NCBI GenBank assembly: GCA_040382055.1 | Contig: JBEIGE010000034.1 | Location: 1-24,843 of the forward strand | Origin: JBEIGE01 sp040382055 | GTDB taxonomy: Bacteria > Pseudomonadota > Gammaproteobacteria > Burkholderiales > Burkholderiaceae_C | DNA length: 24,843 nucleotides | Direction of reading: 5' to 3' | In this document: positions 7,796 through 15,632 of the stretch, piece after piece | How positions within the stretch are numbered: the stretch's first letter is position 1 | Layout of the letters: every line of letters starts with the position of its first letter | Notes under the pieces: model-generated | What the model was told of the DNA's origin: nothing | The model's input: the letters and a program-made list of their open reading frames with translations, nothing else | The model's database searches: none | Made by a program: the position numbers and the translations under genes

Positions 7796-8914
7796 ATGAT
7801 GGGCGAGAGCGCTTTGACATCTGTACTTTCAGTTTATGAAGCCGAGTTAAAAACTCGCGGCTTTACAAGTGATCCTGCGCAATTAAAAGCGGCGGCGTTG
7901 CTCGATAGCTGTGCCAAAGCCTGGTCTGAGTACAAATTAAAACGCTCTAACGCGATCAAGAAATTTCTTCATCATCCAGATATTCCCAGAGGGGTTTACC
8001 TGTTTGGCGGTGTAGGGCGTGGAAAAAGCTTTTTGATGGACTGTTTTTTTAGTGCAGTCCCTCTGGAGCGAAAAACCCGTTTGCACTTTCATGAGTTCAT
8101 GCGTGAAGTGCACCGGGAGCTTGCTGAATTACAGGGCACGGTTAATCCACTGGATGAACTGGCCCTTCGTATTTCCAAAAGGTTCAAGCTGATCTGCTTT
8201 GATGAGTTCCATGTGGCAGATATCACCGATGCCATGATTCTTCACCGCTTGCTCTCTGCCTTGTTTCACAACGGCGTTGGACTGGTTGCAACCTCGAACT
8301 TTCGGCCGGATGATCTTTACCCCAACGGTCTTCACCGCGACCGCATCTTGCCTGCGATTGCCCTTCTCAACCAGCACCTTGAGGTGGTCAATGTTGACAA
8401 TGGAACTGACTACCGCAGGCGTACACTTGAGCAGCTAGAGCTCTATCACGTCCCTTTTGGAGAGGCGTCCAATGCCGCCATGAATATGGCTTTTGACAGC
8501 CTGGCAGAGTCACAGGATGAAGATCCGGTGCTGCGCATTGAGTCCCGTGAAATCCGGGCGCTGCGAAAAGCGGGCGGCGTCGTCTGGTTCGACTTCAAGA
8601 CATTGTGTGGCGGGCCACGGTCTCAAAATGATTATCTGGAGATCGCATCGCAGTTTCACACCGTTTTTTTGAGTGATATTCCGCACATGCCGGTGCGAAT
8701 GGCTTCTGAAGCACGCCGCTTTACTTGGCTGGTGGATGTGCTTTACGACCGGCGTGTGAAATTGATTCTTTCTGCTGAAGTTCAGCCTGAAGCTCTTTAT
8801 ACAGAGGGACCTCTCGTCCATGAGTTTCCCCGCACGGTCTCGCGATTGAATGAAATGCGTTCCAAGGAGTTTCTTTCCCTGGAACGCAGAACAGTCAATA
8901 CCCGATTGACATGA
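7796..8914 (+). CDS. zapE: Cell division ATPase ZapE (AFG1-like)
   Basis: AFG1-family ATPase. In E. coli ZapE associates with the FtsZ ring and modulates it under low oxygen and other stress. The 372 residues show a glycine-rich Walker A, GGVGRGKS at 71-78, and a Walker B, LICFDE at 132-137, followed by FHVADITDAMIL, a signature stretch of this family. An SNFRPDDLYPNGLHRDR segment lies near residues 164-180. Start ATG 7796 (or 7799) fits family starts, which begin shortly before a VLxxYxxxL stretch, but no good Shine-Dalgarno is visible. It lies 57 bases after lpdA, a gap with no terminator or clear promoter that I can identify. Its stop overlaps the next gene by 4 bases (ATGA). Confidence 0.93.
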   Translation: MMGESALTSVLSVYEAELKTRGFTSDPAQLKAAALLDSCAKAWSEYKLKRSNAIKKFLHHPDIPRGVYLFGGVGRGKSFLMDCFFSAVPLERKTRLHFHEFMREVHRELAELQGTVNPLDELALRISKRFKLICFDEFHVADITDAMILHRLLSALFHNGVGLVATSNFRPDDLYPNGLHRDRILPAIALLNQHLEVVNVDNGTDYRRRTLEQLELYHVPFGEASNAAMNMAFDSLAESQDEDPVLRIESREIRALRKAGGVVWFDFKTLCGGPRSQNDYLEIASQFHTVFLSDIPHMPVRMASEARRFTWLVDVLYDRRVKLILSAEVQPEALYTEGPLVHEFPRTVSRLNEMRSKEFLSLERRTVNTRLT

Positions 8915-9525
8915 GTCAGCTCAAATTTATTTTTCTGTTGAGTTTCTGTTTCGGTTCAGCCGGAGCGCAGCCGGACCCGCAGGACATATTGTTTGAAACG
9001 GAAATGGCGCGCATCAAGCAGGCGCGATCGGATGAAGAACTCCGATTCGACGAGCAAACGGCTAACTGCTACCGACGCTTTGCTGTTAATGACTGTTTGC
9101 GCGAGTTAAAGGTCCGCCAGCGCAAGGCCATGGAAGACCTGCAGCGCCAAGAGATTTCAATCAACGAACAGCAGCGAAAACGCTCTGGTGCTGAGCAGCT
9201 TAGGCGCATTGACGAAAAAAGCTCGTCCGAAGCCTTGAAGGAAGCAGAGAACCGCCGCAATGAAGCCATGAGGTCACACAAGGAGCGCTTGCAAAGTCAG
9301 GAACAAAAAAAAGCCGATCTCATCAAGGCCCAGGACGAAAGGTCCCGGACAGTTTCTGAAACAAAAGCCATGGCGATAAGCCCCCACACACCAGAAGCAC
9401 GAGCAGTCGAGAGAAAAGCTTTTGAGGAAAAACAGAGAATGGCGATTGAAAAGCAAGCCAAACGTGAGCGGGAGGCACTAGAAAAAAAGCCTTCGTCAGT
9501 CCGCACTTTGCCGGTTCCTCCCTGA
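8911..9525 (+). CDS. Predicted secreted coiled-coil protein of unknown function
   Basis: No named family recognised. The 204-residue product begins with a short basic start and a hydrophobic stretch (residues 6-16) ending in SAGAQ, a plausible signal-peptidase I site after A19. The mature part is almost wholly charged and helical, rich in Glu, Lys, Arg and Gln, and reads as one long coiled coil from about 28 to 195. It ends in a Pro-rich tail. Two cysteines, C53 and C62, sit in a compact segment (NCYRRFAVNDCL) and could form a disulfide in the periplasm. The ATG at 8911 overlaps the zapE stop by 4 bases, so translation is probably coupled to zapE. I recall similar short proteins in other Burkholderiales at this position, but I cannot verify that here. 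A periplasmic spacer or division-linked role is only a guess from context. Confidence 0.75.
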   Translation: MSQLKFIFLLSFCFGSAGAQPDPQDILFETEMARIKQARSDEELRFDEQTANCYRRFAVNDCLRELKVRQRKAMEDLQRQEISINEQQRKRSGAEQLRRIDEKSSSEALKEAENRRNEAMRSHKERLQSQEQKKADLIKAQDERSRTVSETKAMAISPHTPEARAVERKAFEEKQRMAIEKQAKREREALEKKPSSVRTLPVPP

Positions 9526-9604
9526 TTTTGGACGATTTGCTTGCGCTTTCGGGAAGTGCCCGCTCAAGCAGCCGGTTTTGCAGCCCGAAGGCTGTGATGG
9601 TCGT

Positions 9605-9838
9605 ATGATCAAGCCATTGGTTTTTAAGCTAACTTTGTACCCGAACCTCCACTACCCTGAACGCAGACTCATTGAATTGCGTATTGAACATTCTGATCTC
9701 GATGCGTTAATTGACAGAACGTTACTGGTAACGCCTCTGGATGAGTTGGTCATTCGTCGTCTCAAAAAAAGGCGATTGGCGATGCGAGATGAAATGCAGC
9801 GACTTGAAAGAACCTTGTCACCGAACGAGCCGGCCTGA
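9605..9838 (+). CDS. YdcH/DUF465-like small helical protein
   Basis: Short cytosolic protein of about 77 residues, predicted as a helical hairpin. The central pattern LRIEHSDLDALIDRTL followed by DELVIRRLKKRRLAMRDEMQRLE matches the DUF465 (YdcH) family, whose members are small antiparallel helical proteins of unclear function. The start is uncertain. The frame is open from ATG 9578, ATG 9605 is used here, and a TTG at 9635 would begin just before the recognisable family region. The first residues after 9605 are hydrophobic and not typical, so a shorter product is quite possible. The stop lies 3 bases before dinG, suggesting co-translation. The preceding 79 bases, 9526-9604, show no clear promoter or hairpin. 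Confidence 0.65.
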   Translation: MIKPLVFKLTLYPNLHYPERRLIELRIEHSDLDALIDRTLLVTPLDELVIRRLKKRRLAMRDEMQRLERTLSPNEPA

Positions 9839-9841
9839 GGC

Positions 9842-11848
9842 ATGAGCTTGAAAGACGTAGTCGCTGCAGTTTTTGCGCCAGACGGGGTTTTATCCCGAAC
9901 AGTCGACGAGTACCGCCCCCGACCAGGGCAAACGGACATGGCTTTAGGGGTCGCGAAAACCCTGGAGACTGGCGGTTCATTGGTGGTTGAGGCAGGAACC
10001 GGCGTTGGTAAAACCTTCTCCTATCTTGTTCCTGCCTTACTGAGCGGGGAAAGGGTGGTGGTTTCAACGGCAACCAAGACTTTGCAGGATCAATTGTTCA
10101 ATCGCGACCTACCGTATCTGACTCAGGCGCTTGGTTTGCCGACCCAGTGCGCCTTACTCAAAGGCCGAAGTAGCTACCTTTGCCTGCACCGCTTGGAGAA
10201 TGCGCGTCATGAGGCCAGTTTTACTGAGCGTCCGTCGCTTCATGCGCTTGCTCGTATTGAAGCCTGGTCTTTGTTGACGAAAACCGGGGATCTGTCGGAA
10301 TTACCAGGTCTTGATGAGCGTTCCCCACTGATTCCCCTGGTCACGTCCAGTCGTGAAAATTGTATCGGTGCCCAGTGTCCAAAGTTCAAAGCGTGTCATG
10401 TTAATCAGGCACGTCGGGAAGCCATGACGGCGGATGTTGTTGTGATTAATCACCACCTGTTCTTTGCCGATTTGAGTGTTCGCGAGTCTGGTATGGCAGA
10501 GCTATTACCCAGCGTACGCGTGGTCATCTTTGACGAGGCTCACCAGCTCAATGAAACCGGCGTACAGTTTTTGGGCTACCGGCTCGGTACATCCCAGATG
10601 CTAGACCTCATCAGGGATTTGCTGGCATGTGGTCTCCAGCAGGCACGCGGCTTGGCTGACTGGTATCAGTTGGCAGCATGTCTTGAGCTTGCCGTTCGCA
10701 ATTTACGCCTTGCGGTTGGACGCGCTAATTTTTCAGTCCGCTTGCGCTGGGTTGGCGTAGCACCTGAGTCTGTTGATGAATCAACCTGGGTTGAGGCATT
10801 GCACGCGATCTCCGAAGCCTGTGAACAGGCCTTGGAAGATTTAACCACGGTAAGCGAGCTATCGCCGGATTTCATACGCTTGCATGAGCGCACGTCAAAC
10901 GTACTCGCTTTGATTCAAAGTTTTTCTAAGCCCTGCAAGCCTGAAGCTGTTCGCTGGCTGGAAGTGGGTCAGCAAATCAGATTGATTGAATCACCTCTTG
11001 ATATAGCGTCAACCATGCAAACACGCTTGCTTCAAGCTGGCTCAGATGACGGGCAAAAAAAATCGTGGATTTTTACTTCTGCCACGCTGGGTGATGACGA
11101 TAGCTTGAGTTGGTTCACCGAGCCTTGCGGTCTGGAGAATGCCAGCGTTATGAAGGTCCAAAGCCCGTTTGACTATGCCAGCCAGGCCAGCCTGTATATC
11201 CCGCGAGATATGGTTTTGCCCGGTGATCCGGCACATTGTGACAAGGTGGCCAAGTTAGTTGCTCAGTGTGCTCAGGTCATTGGCGGCAGAACGCTTGTTT
11301 TGACCACCACGCTGCGGGCGCTGCGGATGATCAGCGAGTCCCTCTTGCTTCACTTGCAAGACCGGCAAGAACTCGTGGTTTTGACCCAGGGCGAACTGCC
11401 CAAACGTGAACTTTTGTCGCGTTTTCGCCATGGGAATGCGACTGACGGGCGGGGCTGTATTCTGGTGGCTTCGGCCTCTTTCTGGGAAGGTGTTGATATT
11501 CCCGGGTCAGCTCTCGAGTTGGTTGTTATTGACAAATTGCCTTTCCCACCCCCCAACGACCCCTTGGTAGAAGCGCGATCCCGAAGGCTTGAGTTGCAGG
11601 GGAGAAGCCCCTTTACCGACTACTTCCTGCCCGAGGCAGCAGTTGCTTTAAAGCAGGGTGCCGGACGCCTTATCCGAAGAGAAACTGATCAAGGCGTGTT
11701 GATTGTTTGTGACTCGCGTCTATGGCAGAAAGCTTACGGTAAACGCCTCATAGCGTCCCTGCCCCCGATGCAAAAGATTGCCAGCGATACTGATTTGAAG
11801 TTAGCCTTGGAAAGGCTTACCAAAACTTCCACCATGGATCGGTCTTAG
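9842..11848 (+). CDS. dinG: ATP-dependent iron-sulfur helicase, DinG/YoaA type
   Basis: Superfamily 2, XPD-like 5'-3' DNA helicase with an Fe-S cluster, acting in DNA repair and in resolving R-loops or forks. The 668 residues show Walker A AGTGVGKT at 51-58, motif Ia STATKTLQDQL near 75-85, and four cysteines suited to bind a 4Fe-4S cluster (C114, C174, C179, C185). The DEAH box lies at 231-234, and helicase motif VI QGAGRLIRR at 605-613. All catalytic elements are present. Length is a little below E. coli DinG (about 716) and close to YoaA, so the precise orthology (DinG or YoaA) is not settled. Start ATG 9842 lies 3 bases after the DUF465-like gene. The 3' end overlaps the convergent bamD by 32 bases. 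Confidence 0.92.
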   Translation: MSLKDVVAAVFAPDGVLSRTVDEYRPRPGQTDMALGVAKTLETGGSLVVEAGTGVGKTFSYLVPALLSGERVVVSTATKTLQDQLFNRDLPYLTQALGLPTQCALLKGRSSYLCLHRLENARHEASFTERPSLHALARIEAWSLLTKTGDLSELPGLDERSPLIPLVTSSRENCIGAQCPKFKACHVNQARREAMTADVVVINHHLFFADLSVRESGMAELLPSVRVVIFDEAHQLNETGVQFLGYRLGTSQMLDLIRDLLACGLQQARGLADWYQLAACLELAVRNLRLAVGRANFSVRLRWVGVAPESVDESTWVEALHAISEACEQALEDLTTVSELSPDFIRLHERTSNVLALIQSFSKPCKPEAVRWLEVGQQIRLIESPLDIASTMQTRLLQAGSDDGQKKSWIFTSATLGDDDSLSWFTEPCGLENASVMKVQSPFDYASQASLYIPRDMVLPGDPAHCDKVAKLVAQCAQVIGGRTLVLTTTLRALRMISESLLLHLQDRQELVVLTQGELPKRELLSRFRHGNATDGRGCILVASASFWEGVDIPGSALELVVIDKLPFPPPNDPLVEARSRRLELQGRSPFTDYFLPEAAVALKQGAGRLIRRETDQGVLIVCDSRLWQKAYGKRLIASLPPMQKIASDTDLKLALERLTKTSTMDRS

Positions 11849-12647
11849 GCTTAAACCCACGTTCAAGATATTCACTTCGGGGGTAATTTTTTTCAAGAAT
11901 ACGCCTGGTATCGTCCCGCAGATCGATCATGCCAAGAGCGTCATAGGCCTTGAACAAAATGAACAGCCCTTCTTCTACTGCAGGCACATCCCGGTAATCT
12001 GAAATAGCGGTCTGTGCTCGGTTGATGGCGGCAAGGTAGGCGCCGCGGTTGTAGTAATAACGAGCCACATAGATCTCGTATTGCGCAAGTGATCTGACAA
12101 TGTAGGACATGCGCAACCGCGAATCTTCTGCATACTTGGAGGCGGGAAAACGTTCAACAAGCTCTCGAAACGCCTCGAATGACTCTTTGGAGGCCTTCTG
12201 ATCGCGCTCTGCAAGATCTTGGCGAGTCACGGATGAGAACATTCCCAGATCATCGTTGAAATTAACGATGCCTTTGAGGTAAAGGGCGTAGTCCATCGCC
12301 GGGCTTGCCGGATGCAGTCGGATAAACCGTTCCAGGGTCGCAAGGGCCTGCGCCGGTTCCTGGGTTTTGTACTGGGCAAAAGCCTTGTCCAGCTGCGCCT
12401 GTTGAGATAAAGGTGTTCCAGCAGCACGACCTTCCAATTTCTCATAGAGCTTGATGGCCTTCTCATAACCTCCCGCACTAAACTCGTCTTTGGCTTCGGC
12501 ATAAATGGCTTCTGGCGTCATGCCTTGTGTCGTATCAATTTCTTTGGTGGAGCAACCAGACAGTCCATACCCAAGCGCAAGGGCACAGCTTAAGACGAAG
12601 GATAATTTGGCTAGTGACATTAAAGAAAGCTTTCTTGGAAGATTCAT
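11817..12647 (-). CDS. bamD: Outer membrane protein assembly factor BamD (ComL)
   Basis: Essential lipoprotein of the BAM complex, anchored on the periplasmic face of the outer membrane, where it binds BamA and recognises unfolded beta-barrel substrates. The 276-residue product has a lipoprotein signal peptide with lipobox LSGC and lipidated C32. Helical TPR-like repeats follow: AIYAEAKDEFSAGGYEKAIK, FAQYKTQEPAQALATLERFI, and a later EGLFILFKAYDALGM stretch. It ends in PWWKFW, as expected for the family, so the 3' end is intact. The start is either ATG 12647 or the internal ATG at 12620 (M10), which has a weak AAGAAAG nine bases upstream. It is the only - strand gene here, convergent with dinG and divergent from rluD. 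A TATAAT box lies just upstream. Confidence 0.93.
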   Translation of the reverse strand: MNLPRKLSLMSLAKLSFVLSCALALGYGLSGCSTKEIDTTQGMTPEAIYAEAKDEFSAGGYEKAIKLYEKLEGRAAGTPLSQQAQLDKAFAQYKTQEPAQALATLERFIRLHPASPAMDYALYLKGIVNFNDDLGMFSSVTRQDLAERDQKASKESFEAFRELVERFPASKYAEDSRLRMSYIVRSLAQYEIYVARYYYNRGAYLAAINRAQTAISDYRDVPAVEEGLFILFKAYDALGMIDLRDDTRRILEKNYPRSEYLERGFKPKTDPWWKFW

Positions 12648-12652
12648 ATCTG

Positions 12653-12658
12653 ATTATA
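12653..12658 (-). promoter_or_regulatory. Candidate -10 box of the bamD promoter
   Basis: Read on the - strand these bases spell a perfect TATAAT, 6 bases upstream of the first bamD ATG. No good -35 lies 16-18 bases further upstream (the bases there read TCATCC on that strand). If used, transcription would begin at about the first ATG, which would favour translation from the internal ATG at 12620 or a leaderless start. The box sits within, or immediately before, the 5' end of rluD. Confidence 0.35.
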
Positions 12659-12673
12659 GGTAGCGACCAGTCT

Positions 12674-13666
12674 TTGGATGATCTCTCTGAGGCCCTGGGC
12701 TCAGCAGAAAAGCGAGAGTGGTTGATTTCTGAGCCGCAGCATGGAAAGCGTATTGATCAGGCCTTGACCGAACTGGTTCCTGAATTTTCAAGAAACTACA
12801 TCCAGCAACTGATTGAGTCTGGTGCCGTTGAGCTCAATCACCGTTTGGTGGTCAAGCCTTCAGTTAAGGTCAGGGCCGGTGATGTTGGCATCATCGAGCT
12901 GCGGCCCACCCAGCAGAGTCAGTCTTTCAAGCCCCAAGACATCCCCTTGGAGGTTTTTTTCCAAGATGAGCACTTGCTGGTGATCAACAAGCCAGCGGGC
13001 CTGGTGGTTCATCCTGCTCCCGGAAACTGGAGCGGCACCCTGCTGAATGCACTATTGTTCCATGATCCCTTGGCTGGTGGTCTGCCACGAGCTGGTATCG
13101 TCCACCGCTTGGACAAAGATACCAGTGGATTGATGTTGGTTGCAAGAACTCGCCCAATGATGGATGCCTTGATCGCAGTGATTGCTCAAAGGAAAGTCAG
13201 TCGCCAGTATCTGGCTATCGCAAACAAAGCCTGGCAGGGTCCACCAAGCCTGGAGATTGATGCGCCATTGGGCCGGGATCCGCGCAACCGGCTCAAGATG
13301 GCCGTGGTTGATCTCACGCGCCACAGCGGAAAATTTGCCCGGACCCACGTCAGGTTGATCGACAATGGCGAAACGAGTTGCCTGTTGAAATGTACTTTGG
13401 ACACAGGCCGTACGCACCAGATTCGGGTTCATCTGGCGCATGTGGGGCATCCTTTGGTCTCAGACGATGTGTATGGCGGCAAGCCTGATCCGCGCATCAC
13501 CAGACAGGCACTTCATGCGTTTCGTCTGTCGCTCGTTCACCCGATCAGTGGTGTCGAATTAGTCATTCATGCGCCATTGCCCGAAGACTTTAAATCTGTG
13601 CTTGGCGCAATGGGTCTCATATACAATGAGGCATCACTGGAAGAAGATTCTTCCGCAGGCGTCTAG
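12674..13666 (+). CDS. rluD: 23S rRNA pseudouridine synthase RluD
   Basis: Predicted to make pseudouridines in helix 69 of 23S rRNA (1911, 1915 and 1917 in E. coli), supporting late 50S assembly. It shows an N-terminal S4 RNA-binding domain (HGKRIDQALTELVPEFSRNY, then KPSVKVRAGD) and a RluA-family catalytic core with INKPAGLVVHPAPGNWSGTL. The signature HRLDKDTSGL places the catalytic aspartate at D147 of this start, and the GRTHQIRVHLAH motif follows. The 5' end is uncertain. The frame is open back to 12527, deep inside bamD, and no ATG lies between bamD and the S4 domain. TTG 12674 is used here as the first start clear of the bamD start codon; TTG 12635 or 12722 are alternatives. About 330 residues matches family length. 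Confidence 0.9.
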   Translation: MDDLSEALGSAEKREWLISEPQHGKRIDQALTELVPEFSRNYIQQLIESGAVELNHRLVVKPSVKVRAGDVGIIELRPTQQSQSFKPQDIPLEVFFQDEHLLVINKPAGLVVHPAPGNWSGTLLNALLFHDPLAGGLPRAGIVHRLDKDTSGLMLVARTRPMMDALIAVIAQRKVSRQYLAIANKAWQGPPSLEIDAPLGRDPRNRLKMAVVDLTRHSGKFARTHVRLIDNGETSCLLKCTLDTGRTHQIRVHLAHVGHPLVSDDVYGGKPDPRITRQALHAFRLSLVHPISGVELVIHAPLPEDFKSVLGAMGLIYNEASLEEDSSAGV

Positions 13667-13693
13667 CCTGATCGCGCACTGGAAATTGCTGCT

Positions 13694-13729
13694 CTTGTGA
13701 TCTAGCCAGTCCGCTACATTTTTCACAAG
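13694..13729. repeat. Inverted repeat in the rluD-scpB gap
   Basis: CTTGTGA at 13694-13700 and TCACAAG at 13723-13729 form a perfect 7-base inverted repeat with a 22-base loop, in the 89-base gap before scpB. No T-tract follows. It could be an mRNA hairpin or a protein-binding site, and chance cannot be excluded. An AGGA at 13743-13746 serves as the scpB ribosome site. Confidence 0.3.
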
Positions 13730-13755
13730 CTGTCGTCCACGCAGGACGTTACGTT

Positions 13756-14373
13756 ATGAACAACTCAGATGCAAAGCGAGTCTTGGAAACAGCCTTGATT
13801 TGCGCCCAGACACCCATGTCTATCCGTGACATGAGCTTACTTTTTGCTGAGGAGCTGGGATTCGATACGGTCAAATTACTGCTCAATGAACTCCAACTTG
13901 ACTGGGCAAACAAGGGTGTTGAATTGGTTTGCGTTGCCAGTGGATGGCGTTTCCAGAGCCGACCTGCCATGCGTGAGTACCTAGACCGCCTACATCCGGA
14001 GAAGCCGCCCAAATACACCCGCGCGACACTTGAAACCCTGGCCATCATTGCTTACCGTCAGCCGGTTACGCGGGGCGATATGGAGGCAATCAGGGGCGTG
14101 ACCATTAATTCCCTCACACTCAAGCAGCTTGAGGATCGTGGCTGGGTTGAGGTTATCGGTCACCGAGAGTCAGCGGGACGCCCCTCGCTGTATGCCACTA
14201 CCAGACACTTCCTCGATGACTTGGGGCTTGCATCTCTTGATCAACTACCGTTGGTTAGTGGCTCGGACACCCAGGATGGCATGCTTGAAGGCCTGATCAA
14301 TCGGACCCGGCCCATCCATTCAGATCCCATACCTGTGGATCAACTTTTCCCCCTGAACGAAAGCCCTACATGA
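13756..14373 (+). CDS. scpB: Segregation and condensation protein B (ScpB)
   Basis: Small winged-helix protein that, with ScpA, forms the kleisin-associated complex of SMC and helps compact and segregate chromosomes. The 205 residues match ScpB. An N-terminal winged helix begins LETALICAQTPMSIRDM, and a middle region reads GWRFQSRPAMREYLDRLHPEK. A second winged helix follows with TLETLAIIAYRQPVTRGDME and GRPSLYATTRHFLDDLGL, the strongest family signature. ATG 13756 has an AGGA at 13743-13746. The scpA and smc partners are not in the window. The gene overlaps rluB by 4 bases (ATGA), so the two are probably co-translated. Confidence 0.94.
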   Translation: MNNSDAKRVLETALICAQTPMSIRDMSLLFAEELGFDTVKLLLNELQLDWANKGVELVCVASGWRFQSRPAMREYLDRLHPEKPPKYTRATLETLAIIAYRQPVTRGDMEAIRGVTINSLTLKQLEDRGWVEVIGHRESAGRPSLYATTRHFLDDLGLASLDQLPLVSGSDTQDGMLEGLINRTRPIHSDPIPVDQLFPLNESPT

Positions 14374-15569
14374 ACGACAGCCCGTCAAAGGATGATTTGC
14401 CAGGTGAGCAGCCAGGAATTTCAGTCCAAAATATGAAAGAGCAGGGGACTGAAACTAGCCCGGAGATCAGGTTCAACGATGTCATTACTGGCGTTTTTGA
14501 TGCCCAGGCCGACACTGCTTTGGTCAGTGACTCACTTGTAAAACGGGTTCTTGCACCCCAAGTTGAAACGCCAAAGCTTCACAAAGTTTTGGCGCAGGCA
14601 GGCATGGGCTCCCGGCTTGAAATGGAGCAGTTGATTTTGGAGGGCCGTATTTCGGTTAACAACGAACCTGCCCACATTGGCCAGCGCATCCAGTTTGGAG
14701 ATCAGGTCAAAGTGAATGGTAAGCCTATCCGGTTTCGCATTGATCCCCCCCCGGCCCGTGTGATTGCCTATCACAAGCCAGCAGGTGAGGTGGTCACCCA
14801 TGATGACCCTCAAAATCGACCCACAGTATTTCGAAAATTACCGAAGTTGATGCACGGTAAATGGCAGTCCGTCGGGCGTCTTGATTTGAACACCGAGGGG
14901 CTGCTCCTATTTAGCAGTTCCGGCGAGCTCGCCAATAAACTGATGCACCCCCGCTTTGGTCTCGAGAGGGAGTACGCTGTTCGTGTGCTGGGTGCCCTGA
15001 CCAAAGAGGAAAAGCAAAAACTCTTGGATGGGGTGAGACTTGATGATGGCATGGCAAACTTCAGCGCTCTCGAGGAAGGCGGAGGTGAGGGTGCTAACTG
15101 TTGGTACAGGGTTACTATCTCTGAAGGACGAAACCGGGAAGTCCGGCGAATGCTGGAGTCTGTAGGTCATGCGGTCAGTCGCCTCATCAGGATTCGATAT
15201 GGTGCGATGGTCTTGCCGCGAGGTCTCAAGCGTGCTGCCTGGATGGAGCTTGATGAAAAGGATATTCGTGCACTGGTGAATGCTGTTGCAGGCGCTCCTA
15301 AAATGACAGAGCTCGATAGCCCCGGTAGGCAAGGTCGCTCTGGAGGCAGAAATTCAGCAGATCGCGGACGTAATTCCCGTCGTACAGGGGGTTCTCGCGG
15401 TCCAGCCAATGCCGAGAGAAGCGATGCAAAAAACCAGCCTGACCCTATGAAAACATCGCTGGGATATATAGGAGCCGATAGCCTGAGTCGCCAAAGACAA
15501 GGCCAAACCCGACGAAGCGGCGGTTCTGGTGGTGGGCAGGCTAGGCCGCGGCCCAGAAACGGCCGATGA
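14370..15569 (+). CDS. rluB: 23S rRNA pseudouridine synthase RluB, with extended tails
   Basis: Predicted to form pseudouridine 2605 of 23S rRNA (E. coli numbering). After an acidic, unconserved-looking N-terminal extension of about 65 residues comes an S4 domain (KLHKVLAQAGMGSRLEMEQL, then VKVNGKP) and an RsuA-family catalytic domain with YHKPAGEVVTHDDP. GRLDLNTEGLLLF carries the catalytic aspartate D172, and GRNREVRRMLESVGHAVSRL follows. From about residue 312 to the end (399) the protein is a low-complexity tail rich in Arg, Gly and Ser with a DPMKTSLGYIGADSL island. Basic tails of this type are common in RluB and likely bind RNA. RluB rather than RluE or RluF is chosen by length, tail and the scpB neighbour, an association known in many bacteria. 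Confidence 0.92.
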   Translation: MNDSPSKDDLPGEQPGISVQNMKEQGTETSPEIRFNDVITGVFDAQADTALVSDSLVKRVLAPQVETPKLHKVLAQAGMGSRLEMEQLILEGRISVNNEPAHIGQRIQFGDQVKVNGKPIRFRIDPPPARVIAYHKPAGEVVTHDDPQNRPTVFRKLPKLMHGKWQSVGRLDLNTEGLLLFSSSGELANKLMHPRFGLEREYAVRVLGALTKEEKQKLLDGVRLDDGMANFSALEEGGGEGANCWYRVTISEGRNREVRRMLESVGHAVSRLIRIRYGAMVLPRGLKRAAWMELDEKDIRALVNAVAGAPKMTELDSPGRQGRSGGRNSADRGRNSRRTGGSRGPANAERSDAKNQPDPMKTSLGYIGADSLSRQRQGQTRRSGGSGGGQARPRPRNGR

Positions 15570-15632
15570 GTTAAAATTCGGGGCTTTGCCCAAGGGTGAA
15601 AATTCCATAATCCCCATCTCAGGAAATCTCAC
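15570..15632 (+). promoter_or_regulatory. ndk upstream region, possible promoter of the ndk-der cluster
   Basis: This 63-base gap separates rluB from ndk. A CATAAT box at 15606-15611 could be a -10. TTGCCC at 15586-15591 resembles a -35 but is only 14 bases away, too close for a standard sigma-70 site. A small GGGC-TTT-GCCC hairpin (15581-15591) overlaps it without a T-tract. AGGAAA at 15621-15626, six bases before the ndk ATG, is a good Shine-Dalgarno. Confidence 0.3.

Noticed and set aside
10168..10175. GTAGCTAC palindrome in dinG as a second copy of the sucB repeat
   Set aside because: Only a short palindrome; lacks the loop and the second hairpin seen in sucB.
15581..15591. GGGC-TTT-GCCC hairpin as a terminator of rluB
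   Set aside because: Stem of only four pairs and no T-tract after it.
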